Shown here in pieces: positions 53,443 to 63,953 of a stretch of DNA of 64,000 nt (position 1 is the stretch's first letter; every line of letters starts with the position of its first letter). Below the pieces are notes generated by a model that saw only the letters and a list, made by a program, of their open reading frames with translations, did not search any database and was not told the origin of the DNA. The DNA is from Zasmidium citrigriseum (lineage: Eukaryota; Ascomycota; Dothideomycetes; Mycosphaerellales; Mycosphaerellaceae), in contig NHNW01000066.1 of NCBI GenBank assembly GCA_002786025.1, forward strand, positions 124,001 to 188,000, read 5' to 3'. A program made the position numbers and the translations under genes.

Positions 53443-54489
53443 ATGCTCGCCCAGCCAAAAGGGATACATGAGCGCCAGCGACAATGTCTCGACGCTGGCT
53501 ACTGTGAGTATGTACCTTCCAGGAATGATCTCCCTCTCTAACTGTCACCAGATCGTTGCGCGGACTACGATCACTGCTGTCCGCCAGGAGACAAATGTTT
53601 CCCTGAAGGATGCTGTCCGGGCGATTCAATACCTTGCGGCGAGATCAGCCCCACTAAATGCTACTATCCATCTTGCTGTGGTGGTGACTCGTGTGCGGTG
53701 CAGGATAGCTGCTGCGGTGATTACTGTTGCAGTTGGCGAGCGTATTGTGGAAGCGATGGCGTGTGTTCCGCCAGGCCGTGCTCTCTCACGTCTACCATCA
53801 GCCAAATCAAAACGGTGTCCACGACCATCACCCGCGGGCGCAGGATGACTGTGACCGTCTTCGACGCCGCTGAAGAAGAGGAGCAGCCGCTACCCGAATT
53901 TGTCTGTTCTCCTACTACCTTCTCCGAGTCTGGCAACAGCGCTTCGTTTGAGCTGGGCGACAATTGCAAACTCACATTGCATATTGATGAGGGAGATCAA
54001 TCTTCCACGCCCATGCAAAGAAGAGCTCCGGGACCAACGACGACTACGACATCGCCAACACTTGCTCGAAGACAAGGCATCGTCTGCACCGGGACACTGA
54101 AAGGAACAACCACCATAGTCTCCACTTCATGGATCACGACCAACATCACCGTCACCGAAGCTCCTACGGCGCTGCCAGAGTTCTCGTGCCCTGCTATCGT
54201 CGTGACTAACTCTGCCGGAGACGAGCTTGCCTTGGGCGATGATTGTAGCTTGGACTTCACGCCCGCTGAACCATCTTCTAGAGTTACTGAGGATGGGCTT
54301 CCTGATGGAGTTGATTCGTCTGGCAACACAGTCCCTTCTAATTCATCTTCGACGAGTTTGGCAGACGTCACGCAAGTTGCTTCTGCGGCAACGCCGAGGC
54401 AATCCGTCGGTGCCGGGAAGAGCATCAATGCCACTTTGATGATGGTTGTATTTGCAGTGCTGTTCTATTCGATCTGGCGACAGGCCTGA
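53443..54489 (+). CDS. Cysteine-rich surface protein (first exon uncertain)
   Basis: An intron at 53504-53551 (GTGAGT...CACCAG) joins QRQCLDAGYY to RCADYDHCCPPGDKC. The following 75 residues hold more than 20 cysteines in CC and C-x2-4-C pairs, resembling the cysteine-rich domain of many fungal cell-wall proteins. A Thr/Ser-rich middle with two related segments follows (LPEFVCSPTTFSESG and LPEFSCPAIVVTNSAG), and a hydrophobic C-terminal tail (MMVVFAVLFYSIW) suggests a GPI signal or membrane anchor. The start at 53443 is provisional: the open frame extends upstream and a signal-peptide exon is expected. Role at the cell surface inferred. Confidence 0.65.
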
Positions 54490-54783
54490 AGCACTCAGCA
54501 CAATTCTGGGGAAGAAGCTATGAAATGGACAGACGTCGATGGAGCTGAAAGGAAGCTCAACCATTCCTTCGGCCAACAATAGAGCTCTGCCGCGATCCTA
54601 GACCATTGGATCAGCGCACGTGTTTTGCTCCATGTGCCGGATAGTCATTGGAATCTAGGAGATTGTGGTACTGATGCTGATGACGAAGCAGGATTTCTTG
54701 AGCATCTGCAGGTACATATGGAGGACGATCGCGGTGTTGGGAACGCTGCACAACGTACTGCACCTTCCGATCTGCACGCAGCA
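54490..54783. other. Short intergenic region
   Basis: About 290 bases before the phosphatase start. No motif recognised. Confidence 0.35.
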
Positions 54784-56299
54784 ATGAAGATCTTTCTGAC
54801 ACAGATTTCGATTCTCTTTCTGCCGGTCATGAGCCAGGCACAGAATGTTTTATACAAGACCTTCTATCCTTCATCGATCAATGCCACGAGCTGGTATTCA
54901 AACGTTCAGCCGAGCTCGTACAATGACAGCATTTACAAGGCAGGCACCTATGAGTCGGCGTCAACGGCTCCGTATGGCACCTACGACTATTGCTCGATGC
55001 CTCACCCACGGGCTCAGGAGTACCAGCTTCCACAACCCGTTGCGAACGGTACTGTGAAAGCAGAGCTCGTGTATCTGCAATACATACAGCGACATCAACG
55101 CAGGACATCGTACAACAGCCTACCCAGTGGCGAGGTAAAAAGAATGATTTCAAACAGGTTGAACTCGATCTCATGCTGACAAGACCAGAACCAAGTTTAC
55201 GACTGTGACAATGTCGACGCTTTCCTATACGCTAATCCCATCGACAAAATGCCTTCGCCTCAACCGATGCATGTCTACGCTCAAACCTATACCGATCCCG
55301 CCAATCCCTTCGCCGCCAACTACGTCAAGGGCTCCTGCCAGCTACCCCAAATCACCGTCGGAGGTGTCCTAGATGGCTACAAGCACGGCCGAGACTTATG
55401 GTCTGTGTATGGTGAGAAACTCGGTTTCCTACCTTTGAGACCAAACGAGAAGACGTGGTTTCGGTCCAGCGAGTCCACCCTCACACAGCAAAGCGCCGGC
55501 GGTGTCTTGCGAGGACTATGGCCTTACCACACCGATCCCGTGCCACTACACCAGCAACCATCCGCCGTCGACACAACCAACGAAAGCTTCAACTGCACTC
55601 GACGCTCGAAAGTACTCGACGAGATCGAATCGACCCCCGAATGGAAGGCCCATCTTCGGGCTGCATCACCCCTGTTCGACAGCCTGGCCTGGGCAACGCT
55701 GAACCGATCCGACTGGACCTTCTCCTTCAATCCCCTGGCAGACAACTTCCAAGCTCGCCTTTGCAATGGCTACGATCTTCCTTGCAACGTCCACAATCTG
55801 TCTCAATGTGCTACCATGGCCCAAGCTCAAGAAGTCTTCCGAGGAGGCGACTGGGAGTGGAATTACTGGTACAGAACAAACCCTCAAGCGAAGCTGTACA
55901 TTCAGACAGTCGAAGGTCCGTTCATTGCGGACATTATACGCCGCTTCCGGGCTGTGCAGAATGGAACTGTGGGAATCAAGTACGAGCACGACTTTCTTCA
56001 TGATAATGACGTTGGACCGATTGCTGGGGCGCTGGGCATTACTGCACTTCGTTGGCCAGGGATGGCTAGCAATGTTGCTTTTGAGCTGTGGTGGGTAAAT
56101 TCTCGTCTTCTCCATCCTACAGTATTGCTGATCATGTAATAGGAAGGTGCATGGCGGCAGTATCTACGCCCGGGTCTTGTATAGTGGACAGCCGATGGAG
56201 ACTATTCATGGGCGGCTCGATTGGATTCCTTTGCAGCGGCTGATTGATATCTTGCAGCCCTATGCTCCGGATGATATCGTCTCAATATGCAACCGCTAG
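54784..56299 (+). CDS. Secreted histidine acid phosphatase (phytase-like family)
   Basis: Three exons: 54784-55134, 55189-56090 and 56143-56299, introns 55135-55188 and 56091-56142; 469 aa. The signal peptide is MKIFLTQISILFLPVMSQAQ. The N-terminal catalytic motif reads QRHQRRTSYN (RHxxRT), where His is the phosphate acceptor, and the C-terminal acid motif is FLHDNDVGPIAGALGI with the HD proton donor. GGVLDGYKHGRDLW is the family middle block. The enzyme hydrolyses phosphomonoesters at acid pH outside the cell. Several N-glycosylation sites (NxS/T) are present. Because the Met of a longer upstream frame (54625) lacks a signal sequence, I chose 54784. Confidence 0.9.
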
Positions 56300-56460
56300 A
56301 GCTACTGGTTGTATTTTGTCCAAGCGTTTGCCCATTCTTGACTGACTCGTCTAGTGAGCCAACGGACATCTGAACTACTCCGACCAGCAGGTATCAGACA
56401 GTAAAGGACAGGCAGTAAACGAAACCGCATCATCAGAACTTGACATTATCATTATGGGTA
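56300..56460. other. Convergent 3' region
   Basis: About 160 bases between the phosphatase stop (plus) and the glycosyltransferase stop (minus). Nothing seen beyond terminator sequence. Confidence 0.3.
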
Positions 56461-58063
56461 TCACAATATCGGGCCTCTGTCGTCTCGAAGTACTTCATCC
56501 CACCACATGCCCGACGATGCATCGTCGCTTTGGCAGACCTCATCCCAGCTCGCTCTTTGAAGCTTGCCAGCAGCGTGACTGTACAACGCCGCTGCTTCAG
56601 ATCCCTCACGTCCAGCGTATGGGTTGATCTCCAGACTTCCATCCGCACCACTGATCTCTGCTACATCGTCCTTCCCATTCACCGCCATTCGCATCTCGAT
56701 CATCTCTCGCAAGTACGGAAAATACCATGTTTTGTCCCACCAGGTCTGTTGCCGGCTCTTCAAGCCGTGAGCAAAAGCGTTGTGGTGGATGCCAACTGGT
56801 ATGGACGTTGTCCACAAGTCTGCGAACAGTGGTACAGCCTCCCAGGAACTCCCGTCTTGGGAACTCGTATATGGTGGCGGCGCAGTGCTGATATCGTATG
56901 GCAATTGTGTAATTCGAGCAGGAGCAATCCCAGCTCGGGCAGATTCCCTCTTCAGTGCTCGAGGATCCTGCAGTTGCACGAAAGATCCGCTGTTCTCGGA
57001 CCCACAGGTCGGGTAGAAGAGTTCCTGAAAGTAGTCCAGCCCAACGTGGTACTCGAAATCCTCTGCGGCATCAGAAGCATCCGGATCGGCCAGTAGTAAG
57101 TCGCGCCACATCTCCTGCTCGCCAAAGATCTCAGCGAAAATGCCTTGATCGCCAGCAAGTTCCTCAACGAAAGGCGACCTGAGGTATTGCTCCATGCGAA
57201 CCTTCACCCGCTCAAAGTATCGGCGCAAGTCGCCGGCTGGACCTATGAAGCTTCCACTGTTGAGGAATCGCGGGCGTCGGTATTCCGTCCTGCCTAGCCG
57301 GGCATCGGTAAACATGCCGTAGATGTTGTTGGGCAGTGGACTCTCAGGCAGCTCCTGGCAGTGGAGATGGGATACAGAGTTATGCGGTGCCACACATCGT
57401 TTCTGTGCAGAGACAAGAATACTTTGTTGAGGAGCCCTGTCGCCGCAACTGTCATACTCATCTGCCAGACGCATATTTGCCCTCGCGTTCGCTGTGAAAT
57501 ACCGATGGATGAGCACTTCAGGAGGAAGCTGCAGCCACACGTCGTGCGCATCCATGATAAGAACCAGATCATCGTCTTTCAAGCTGCTTTCTTCGGAAGT
57601 GCTCGAGTTCGTTGACCATTGAAGCCAGTCCAATACGCCAGTGATCTTGAGCAGATGCGATGGTATGCTCTCATCCGGGTTGACGTGGATACCATCCTTC
57701 TTCCAGTTCACAATGGTAGGCACAGGATATCCAAGGGCAACAGCACTGGCTACCACTTTGCATAGTTCCGTGCTTGGACCGTCCACAGGAAGAATGACGG
57801 CGAGTTTTCGCTGGCCGGTTGGAAGTCCGTGGATTGGAAAGGGAGATTGTAGTGATGAAATATCCACTGGTCGTAATATATCGACGCATACAATCTATTG
57901 CGGTTAGTGAAAGAACACCATGAAATCGATCCTTACTTACCAAGTAGTACAGTACGAAAGCAGTTCCCAGTACATAAGCAACGAGCCAAGCCAGTCGTTG
58001 TACGAACCGTAGGCAGCATTCGTTGGACCGCCGCCGATGAGGATATTCTTGCAGGCCGTACAT
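56461..58063 (-). CDS. Type II membrane glycosyltransferase-like protein (PLOD-type GT domain)
   Basis: Two exons: 58063-57941 and 57894-56461, intron 57895-57940 (46 nt); 518 aa. The first exon gives a basic N terminus and a transmembrane anchor (WLVAYVLGTAFVLYYL). The luminal domain begins KLAVILPVDGP, then carries LVLIMDAHDVWLQLPPEVL with a D-x-x-D type metal site, RFLNSGSFIGPAGDLRRYF and DQGIFAEIF. These blocks recall the glycosyltransferase domain of procollagen-lysine glycosyltransferase-like fungal proteins. Sugar donor and acceptor unknown. The distal His-His (GIHHNAFAHG) may add metal binding. Met at 58162 is a possible earlier start. Confidence 0.75.
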
Positions 58064-58453
58064 GATCAATAGGCAGGTCCAGGCACGGCGAGAGAAAGAA
58101 CCCAGCAGAACTACGCCGGGGAGGGCATGTTGTTTTACACAGGCGGATATGACGGGTGACACGTCTCGTCATCTCTGACCAGAATAATCGTGATGCCTGG
58201 CAGGAATCGGGATGCAATGCCTGATTCGCAATGTCCGTGGAGCGTACCACCTTCGCAGATGGTGATTGGTACCGCGGAGCGTTTTAGTGGGATCCGAATC
58301 GCCTGAGGCACCCGGCTTATGAGGCTGTGTGCTGTAAGCCAATCCTGCATACCCCATGCGCCACAGCCAGTGTAACCGCAGAGCCCCAATGATCTGCGAT
58401 TCCCGGCTTTCGATTTGGTAACAGGACACGTGAGGATCATTTGGTTTTTGGGC
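58064..58453. other. Intergenic stretch, nothing assignable
   Basis: About 390 bases between two minus-strand genes; mostly the promoter of the glycosyltransferase-like gene. Confidence 0.35.
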
Positions 58454-59167
58454 TCACAGCTTCCTCTCGGGAACCGGACTCCACGCCCATGCGATCATTT
58501 TCAAGTGAAGGTCGGTGACCTCATCTTCGCTGCTCCACAGTTCATCAGACTGCCAAGTGTTGGAAGATGCTTCTTTATTTGCCGGAACCAGGTCGTTCAA
58601 AGCGTCGTACCGTTTTCTTTCCCAGTCCGGCTCCTCGGGCTTGGAATCATCCACAAGCACGTTGCCAAGCTTCTTGCCTTTGGGCAATTCGGCATAAACG
58701 CGAGCGAACCTCTTGCTTAGATCATCAACTGCTTTGTTATCCTCTATCTTCCCGATGTATTTCTCCATCGTTTTCTTGCTTAGCAGTGGCTTGAACCCAC
58801 CAGCTCGCAGGGCATCTCTCTCTGCCGGATAGGTGACGTCCAACCAGTGGCGAAAGATTTCCATGGCAGCTCGCATGTCTGATGTTCCTGCGCTTCCCTC
58901 GACCGCTTTCTTCATGGCCGGGTGGTGCTTGGCTCGGTTGTACATTGTGTTGACGGTCTGGAACTGATAGATTAGGCTTCGCTGCTTAATGAGCTCCACT
59001 GTTCGCTCAGCCGCAGCCTTGTCCTTGAAGCCCGTGCCATGGATGGTAGTGGAGGGGTTGTCATCGGTGTAGAGGTGTGAGTCCTTCCCAGTCCTGGCAG
59101 ATGAGGGTTTGCTGATGGGGTCCTTTCGAGCAGCCTTCGTGCGGCCGCTGGATGCTGCTTTTGGCAT
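58454..59167 (-). CDS. Conserved hypothetical protein, 237 aa
   Basis: Single exon from Met at 59167 (MPKAASSGRTKAARK); an in-frame Met at 59233 is less likely. The basic Ser/Lys-rich N terminus could be a nuclear signal. The core reads TIHGTGFKDKAAAERTVELI, then YQFQTVNTMYNRAKHHP, the MRAAMEIFRHWL stretch and GFKPLLSK. I believe the same pattern recurs in other ascomycetes as an uncharacterised family, but no function is known. The C terminus is acidic and Trp-rich. No membrane segment or catalytic motif is seen. Confidence 0.75.
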   Translation of the reverse strand: MPKAASSGRTKAARKDPISKPSSARTGKDSHLYTDDNPSTTIHGTGFKDKAAAERTVELIKQRSLIYQFQTVNTMYNRAKHHPAMKKAVEGSAGTSDMRAAMEIFRHWLDVTYPAERDALRAGGFKPLLSKKTMEKYIGKIEDNKAVDDLSKRFARVYAELPKGKKLGNVLVDDSKPEEPDWERKRYDALNDLVPANKEASSNTWQSDELWSSEDEVTDLHLKMIAWAWSPVPERKL

Positions 59168-59451
59168 TTTGATTGAAACACGACTTTTGTGGGAGATTAT
59201 GGACTTGGTGAGTGAGAAAGATGGGAGGTGCATTCAATGAGATCTGTCCATACCGATGCGAACGCCGATTCAAAGGTCGTTGGTTCTTTGTTGACTTTCC
59301 TTGGATTCCTGTCGATGACGTCGCTTTCGCGAGACGACGTCTGTGCGTCAAAACAAACCCCCTTTCCATCAACTTCGCATCTTTCTAGAAGCCAACAACA
59401 CAGCACTCCATCAAACCATGCCTCCGGACTGTGCACGTTCTTCATTCTCGC
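59168..59451. other. Convergent/tandem intergenic region
   Basis: About 280 bases between the MFS stop and the hypothetical gene start, both minus. No motif recognised. Confidence 0.3.
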
Positions 59452-61008
59452 TCACAGAACATATCGGAAAGCGAGGTTCTCGCGATCAGTCAAGTCGAGC
59501 TGCCTGGCATCCACCACTTCCTCCGACTCTCCAGTCTCCGAATCATGTTTGATCACTCCGACTTCATTAATCAGCCGCTGTGCTGCCAATGCATCTCTTC
59601 TGTCGTTTTCCTTCTGCAGATACCACCGCAGGTACAAGACTAGTGCCAATGGGAAAACACATGCAATTCCGAGGATGACTGACCACGTGGGAATGTACCT
59701 TGGCTTGTACTGCGGCTGGAACAACTGCGGTGACAGGATATTTCCCAGGCCATACCCAACATGATACATCGCAATGACGGTCGTCTTCTTGGTGTGGCCA
59801 GCTGAGCAATTGGCAGCCCAAATCATTACCACGCTGTACGGAATGCCTCCAGTCGCTCGAATCCAGATCGCTGCCACGAGACCCCAGCGGTTGCTCCAGG
59901 GTAGCGACAGCAACAAGATACACGAGATGATCGGAGGAATGTATGCTGCCGCTGATAGCCAAGCTCGAAAATTCCTCGTGTTGGCCAAGATGGTGGCGGC
60001 TGCCGCCAATGAGACGAATGCAGTAATCCCATTCACACAGCCGAGCAGTGTTGTTTGAAGCGTGGTGAAGCCGAAAGATTTGATGATGAGCGAATACTGG
60101 TTCGTCAGCCCATTGGCCATCTCTTGACTCCAGGCATGCAGGAAGAAAAGCCAAGTTTTCCACTCTCCGATGGCCTCAAGGAACTGATGTCTCTTGAACC
60201 GCTTTTGCTCGATCCCTGAGTGGTTGGACTTGATCCGCAAGATTGCTTGTGCACGCTCTTCAAGAGTCAAAAAGTGTGCATTAAGCGGGCTGTCTGGCAG
60301 CCAGAGCCAGACTGCAAGTCCAAAAAGCACCGTCAACACGCCCGTGATGACCATGAACCATTTCCAGGGACTGAAACTTCCTGTCTCGATGAAGAGGACG
60401 CCGTACGACAGCAGACCTGAGGTGACTGGGCTGGAATTTCCGATGGCCCACATGCAGGGCATAAGGACCGATTGCTCGTTGTACGTGAAGAACATGTTGA
60501 GTGTGAGCAGAAATGCCGGGACGATACACGCCTCTGCCACGCCCAGCAAGAACCGAACGACGAACAGCGATGCGAACGAGTTGCATGGGATGTGCAGGAG
60601 AATGATGCTGCCCCAAACGACGAGATTGACCGCCAACCACCGAGCCACTGGGAACCGCTGAAGCGCCCAATTCTGCGGCCATTCCGCGAGAAGGTATCCG
60701 AGGTAAAAGATGCTCGACAACCAGTTGTACTGAGTACTGTTGAGGTGCGCATCTTCCATGATCCCAAGGATGGCCGAGCTACCCAAGGTCTGCTTGTCGA
60801 CGTACATGAGATGGTAGCCCACGCAGAGGAAGGGTAGTATCCATCTCACGCATTTGTTCCGCAGGCGCCTGGCTTCTGCTGGGGATGGATCATCGACTGG
60901 GACTTTGGAGAAGAGTTTGAAGCTCTCGTCGGCGAACTTCTCTGGGACAGCAGGCGTTGCAGAGTCCGCTGGCTGGATCGTTGCTGTCGTCGCAGGAATC
61001 TTCGACAT
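59452..61008 (-). CDS. MFS transporter, allantoate/carboxylate permease type
   Basis: Single exon, 518 aa. Twelve hydrophobic spans fall in two groups of six, separated by a loop containing RFKRHQFLEAIGEWKTW. Family signatures are YVDKQTLGSSAILGIM, WLSSIFYLGYLLAEWPQNWALQRFP, FVVRFLLGVAEACIVPAF and a second-half IWAANCSAGHTKKTTVIAM. Relatives transport allantoate, pantothenate, nicotinate or other small carboxylates by proton symport. It is divergently transcribed from the FAD monooxygenase at 61479, which suggests a shared substrate. Unlike the MFS gene at 28159, it has no introns. Confidence 0.93.
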   Translation of the reverse strand: MSKIPATTATIQPADSATPAVPEKFADESFKLFSKVPVDDPSPAEARRLRNKCVRWILPFLCVGYHLMYVDKQTLGSSAILGIMEDAHLNSTQYNWLSSIFYLGYLLAEWPQNWALQRFPVARWLAVNLVVWGSIILLHIPCNSFASLFVVRFLLGVAEACIVPAFLLTLNMFFTYNEQSVLMPCMWAIGNSSPVTSGLLSYGVLFIETGSFSPWKWFMVITGVLTVLFGLAVWLWLPDSPLNAHFLTLEERAQAILRIKSNHSGIEQKRFKRHQFLEAIGEWKTWLFFLHAWSQEMANGLTNQYSLIIKSFGFTTLQTTLLGCVNGITAFVSLAAAATILANTRNFRAWLSAAAYIPPIISCILLLSLPWSNRWGLVAAIWIRATGGIPYSVVMIWAANCSAGHTKKTTVIAMYHVGYGLGNILSPQLFQPQYKPRYIPTWSVILGIACVFPLALVLYLRWYLQKENDRRDALAAQRLINEVGVIKHDSETGESEEVVDARQLDLTDRENLAFRYVL

Positions 61009-61478
61009 GTTGCAGTCTGGTTCTGTCCAGGGGATTGATGACTTTCAAATTGGAAGCCCCCAAATTCGTCAACGAGACGAAGCCGGAGGTATTTAGGGCC
61101 TTATCGCTGCCACCCTGGCCATCGATGCCTTCCATTTGCAATTCTCGAAACGCACATCATCCATCGGTTGAATGATGAACGGGTGGAGCGTTGCAACGCA
61201 AAGGGACCACCTGCAACAATTTCGACCAACGACTTGTGAGAGGCTTCAACCGAGTCCCCATATCAAGGCGTACTTGTGCAGGCCCAAGAGCAAGTTCGAG
61301 CAAATGGCGTGCTACAGCCCTGCAATATCACTATCATGCCCCCTGTCGTAGCCGAGCGGGACCTTCCGCCCTCGTTGCGAGCTCCATCAAGCATTGCCTA
61401 TCCTAATAAGCTCTGCTTACCTGCTCAACCATCAGACGTCTTGTCGCTTCTTTCTCTGCTCATCATTCCGCGGACTAC
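61009..61478. promoter_or_regulatory. Divergent promoter between MFS transporter and FAD monooxygenase
   Basis: About 470 bases between two divergent starts. The stretch holds several short GGACC/GGTCC-like words; no canonical TATA box is clear. Confidence 0.4.
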
Positions 61479-62815
61479 ATGGCTCAATCAGAGAGACTTC
61501 GAGTAGCCATCATCGGCGCCGGCATTGCTGGATTGGCCGCTGCCATAGCTCTCCAAAAGCACGGCGGGATTGATGTGCAGATTTACGAGAAAGCGAGTGA
61601 GCTCAAGGAGATTGGTGCAAGCATTGCACTTGGCCCGAATGGCATGAAGGCTTTGGAGAGGCTGGGAGTCCTTGGAGCACTTGACGATGATCTGGCCTTT
61701 CGAAATCAATCAGGATTTCCCATGATCTACCGGTAAGATCTTTCTTCTCAGCTTGTGCACGGTCGACTGACAGTCGCAGGCACTGGAAGACGAACGAAGT
61801 GGTCTCCGTGGATCGGCACCGTGGCGAAGTCGAATACCGCCACAGAACGAGTCGATTCTACCGGGCGCACCTTCAGAGGGCTCTTGCTGCCCATGTCGAT
61901 CCCGAGACGATCCATTTGCAGAAAGCGTTCAGATCGGTAGTTGTTCTCGACGATACTGATGAGCTCCTAATCACTTTCGCGGACGGTTCTACTGCAGTGG
62001 CAAACGTATTGCTTGGAGCCGATGGCATCCAATCTGCGGTCCGACGATTCTTTGTGCCAACATCGGCACCGAACTGGACTGGTTGGGTAGCATTTCGATC
62101 TGTGTTCGATGCGAAGCTGGTCGAACACATTCCTGGAGCTCTGGATGAAGCCTACCACTGGTGGAGTCCAAATCGAACATTCTTCAGCTCCAAGCTCGGC
62201 AAAGACCAGTTCACCATCGTTGGAGGCAATTATACGGATCCGAACGACCCGAATGCTCCCTGGAAAGACGCAACCTGGAACTCGGATGGAGACCTGGAAG
62301 TCTTGAAGGGGTACTATAAAGACTGGCATCCTGTAGTCCGACAGATGATCGATGCTTCGCCGTATACTCGAATGTATCCCAACACTTTTGCATCCAGCCT
62401 TGACACTTGGGTCCATGGAGACGGCCGAGTAACCTTCGCTGGCGATGCAGCACATGCTCACGGTGGAGCGTTTGCAGCAGGAGGCTCGCTTGCGTTAGAT
62501 GATGCTTGGGCTTTCGCTCGCTCAATCTTGAGCGTGTTTCAAACGGATTGCAGGAAACCTGCAAAGGCTGCAATCGCGGGAGCTTTGCGAGTGTATGAAG
62601 CGACGAGGAAGCCACATACTGATCGTGTCCTTTCCGTTGTACATGCAAACAACGAGAGTATGATCGAAAGATTGGGCAAGCCTGAGAGTGATGAGCAGTT
62701 GCGGGCCAGGATAAAGAGTCGAGCTGATACCTCTTGGATCCACGAGCACAATATCGATGCGGTGTTCGAGTCGGTGGTAGCTGGAGCTTTAGACGAGACC
62801 TTAGCTAGGCTCTAG
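61479..62815 (+). CDS. FAD-dependent monooxygenase, salicylate-hydroxylase-like
   Basis: Two exons: 61479-61732 and 61780-62815, intron 61733-61779 (GTAAGA...CGCAG); 429 aa. FAD-binding Rossmann motif VAIIGAGIAGLAAAIALQKHG near residue 10, the DG motif LLGADGIQSAVRRFF, and the second FAD motif GRVTFAGDAAHAHGGAFAAGG. These fit group A aromatic hydroxylases such as salicylate or 3-hydroxybenzoate 6-hydroxylases, which use NAD(P)H and O2 to hydroxylate aromatic acids. The substrate is inferred from family and from the divergent carboxylate-type MFS gene. No targeting signal is seen, so it is likely cytosolic. Confidence 0.92.
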
Positions 62816-63016
62816 GAGAAATGTATCGCACCCTAGCGAATGATATGCTAGTTATAAGCGAAGGATATGTTTGGCGGTATTGTACCTCGTCTAACTTGGT
62901 TCGACTATAGCGGGAAGACCTACGACGCGTTAGTATCTAGAAGGGTCCTACCTGCCTCTAGCTAGTACGACTGTCCGATTAAGGAAGCGCTCTATATATA
63001 TATAGTATATGCAGTA

Positions 63017-63092
63017 GCAGAGTCTTAATAAATAAGTAAGGAGCGAGAGGGGGTGTAGGTCGCCCCTACGCAAGCACAGGCTAGCGGGCCTA
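63017..63092 (+). repeat. Diverged direct repeat A, copy 1
   Basis: About 76 bases containing AGTCTTAATAAATAAGTAAG followed by GAGCGAGAGGGGG, GTCGCCCCTACGCAAGC and GGCTAGCGGGCCTA. It matches copy 2 at 63435 with only transitions in the differing positions. Confidence 0.85.
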
Positions 63093-63246
63093 AGTAGCGT
63101 GTATACGCGCAGATTAGGTAGGTACATGTGACCTCCTTCCAAATTAGGAAAGAGGTGCCCAAACTTTCTAGTATCGTATGAATACATTGTAGCTAACTCT
63201 AACATAACCCGCTTAATTGCAGTCTGCTCTATGCTAGTTTCTAGCA

Positions 63247-63294
63247 CCTACTAGAAGCTTTTTACGCCGAGCGGCCCAATTGGGCGCTAGTGCG
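63247..63294 (+). repeat. Diverged direct repeat B, copy 1, with palindromic core
   Basis: About 48 bases ending in GGCCCAATTGGGCGCTAGTGC. GCCCAATTGGGC at 63274-63285 is a perfect 12-base palindrome. The copy at 63954 keeps the context but has lost the perfect palindrome. Confidence 0.7.
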
Positions 63295-63434
63295 ATAAGA
63301 AGGACCTAGATTTAAGGGAGGGAGGGTGGGTTGTAGGCAATTGCGAGGTAGCGTAAGGTTAGTATAGGAAGGAAGGAGCGGGGACCGTCCGTAGCGCCTC
63401 TACTAGCTACATATATACTAGCATATATATAGTA

Positions 63435-63510
63435 GTAGAGTCTTAATAAACGAGTAAGGAGCGAGAGGGGGTATAGGTCGCCCCTACGCAAGCGTAGGCT
63501 AGCGGGCCTA
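63435..63510 (+). repeat. Diverged direct repeat A, copy 2
   Basis: Same core as copy 1, about 418 bases downstream. Differences seen are T/C and A/G changes, for example AATAAG versus AACGAG and GCACAGG versus GCGTAGG. Both copies are preceded by an ATATATATAG-type run. Confidence 0.85.
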
Positions 63511-63897
63511 TAGCGGCTAGCACCCCTAGAGCGAAGCCTAGCTAGCTATGTCGTCTTCGGTTGAGGTCGTCCGTTTTGTGCTCGTTTAGACAGTTTAAAG
63601 ATATCGTGTAGCGACGTCTTAATGTATCTCTTATACGCATCTAACTTCTAACGGCCAAGAAGCTGTATCTCGTGTTCGGCGTAGCCGTTATCCTTTATCC
63701 TTTACGCGCTACCGCGTCGTAGTAAGTGTCTAAAAATGCTTTTCTCTTTAACTCCTACGTCGCGTAGTCTTCTTTAGATCAGCCTTGTGATCGCGTCTCT
63801 ATCGTAGCCGTTTCGAAAGGATTACGATATCGTATCTAGAACGTCCGCATTACTAATGCGTACGTCTAATAGAATCTTATAGAATATAGTCGACACA

Positions 63898-63935
63898 TTG
63901 ATTAGGAATCAATCAATAAGTTAATTAGGAATCAA
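63898..63935. repeat. Short AT-rich repeat with inverted arms
   Basis: ATTGATT-AGG-AATCAAT forms a 7-base inverted repeat, and ATTAGGAATCAA is repeated directly about 23 bases apart. Confidence 0.5.
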
Positions 63936-63953
63936 CTACAATGAATTTCGGTA

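Noticed and set aside
63017..63510. CRISPR-like repeat pair
   Set aside because: Only two diverged copies, 418 bases apart, in fungal RIP-type DNA.
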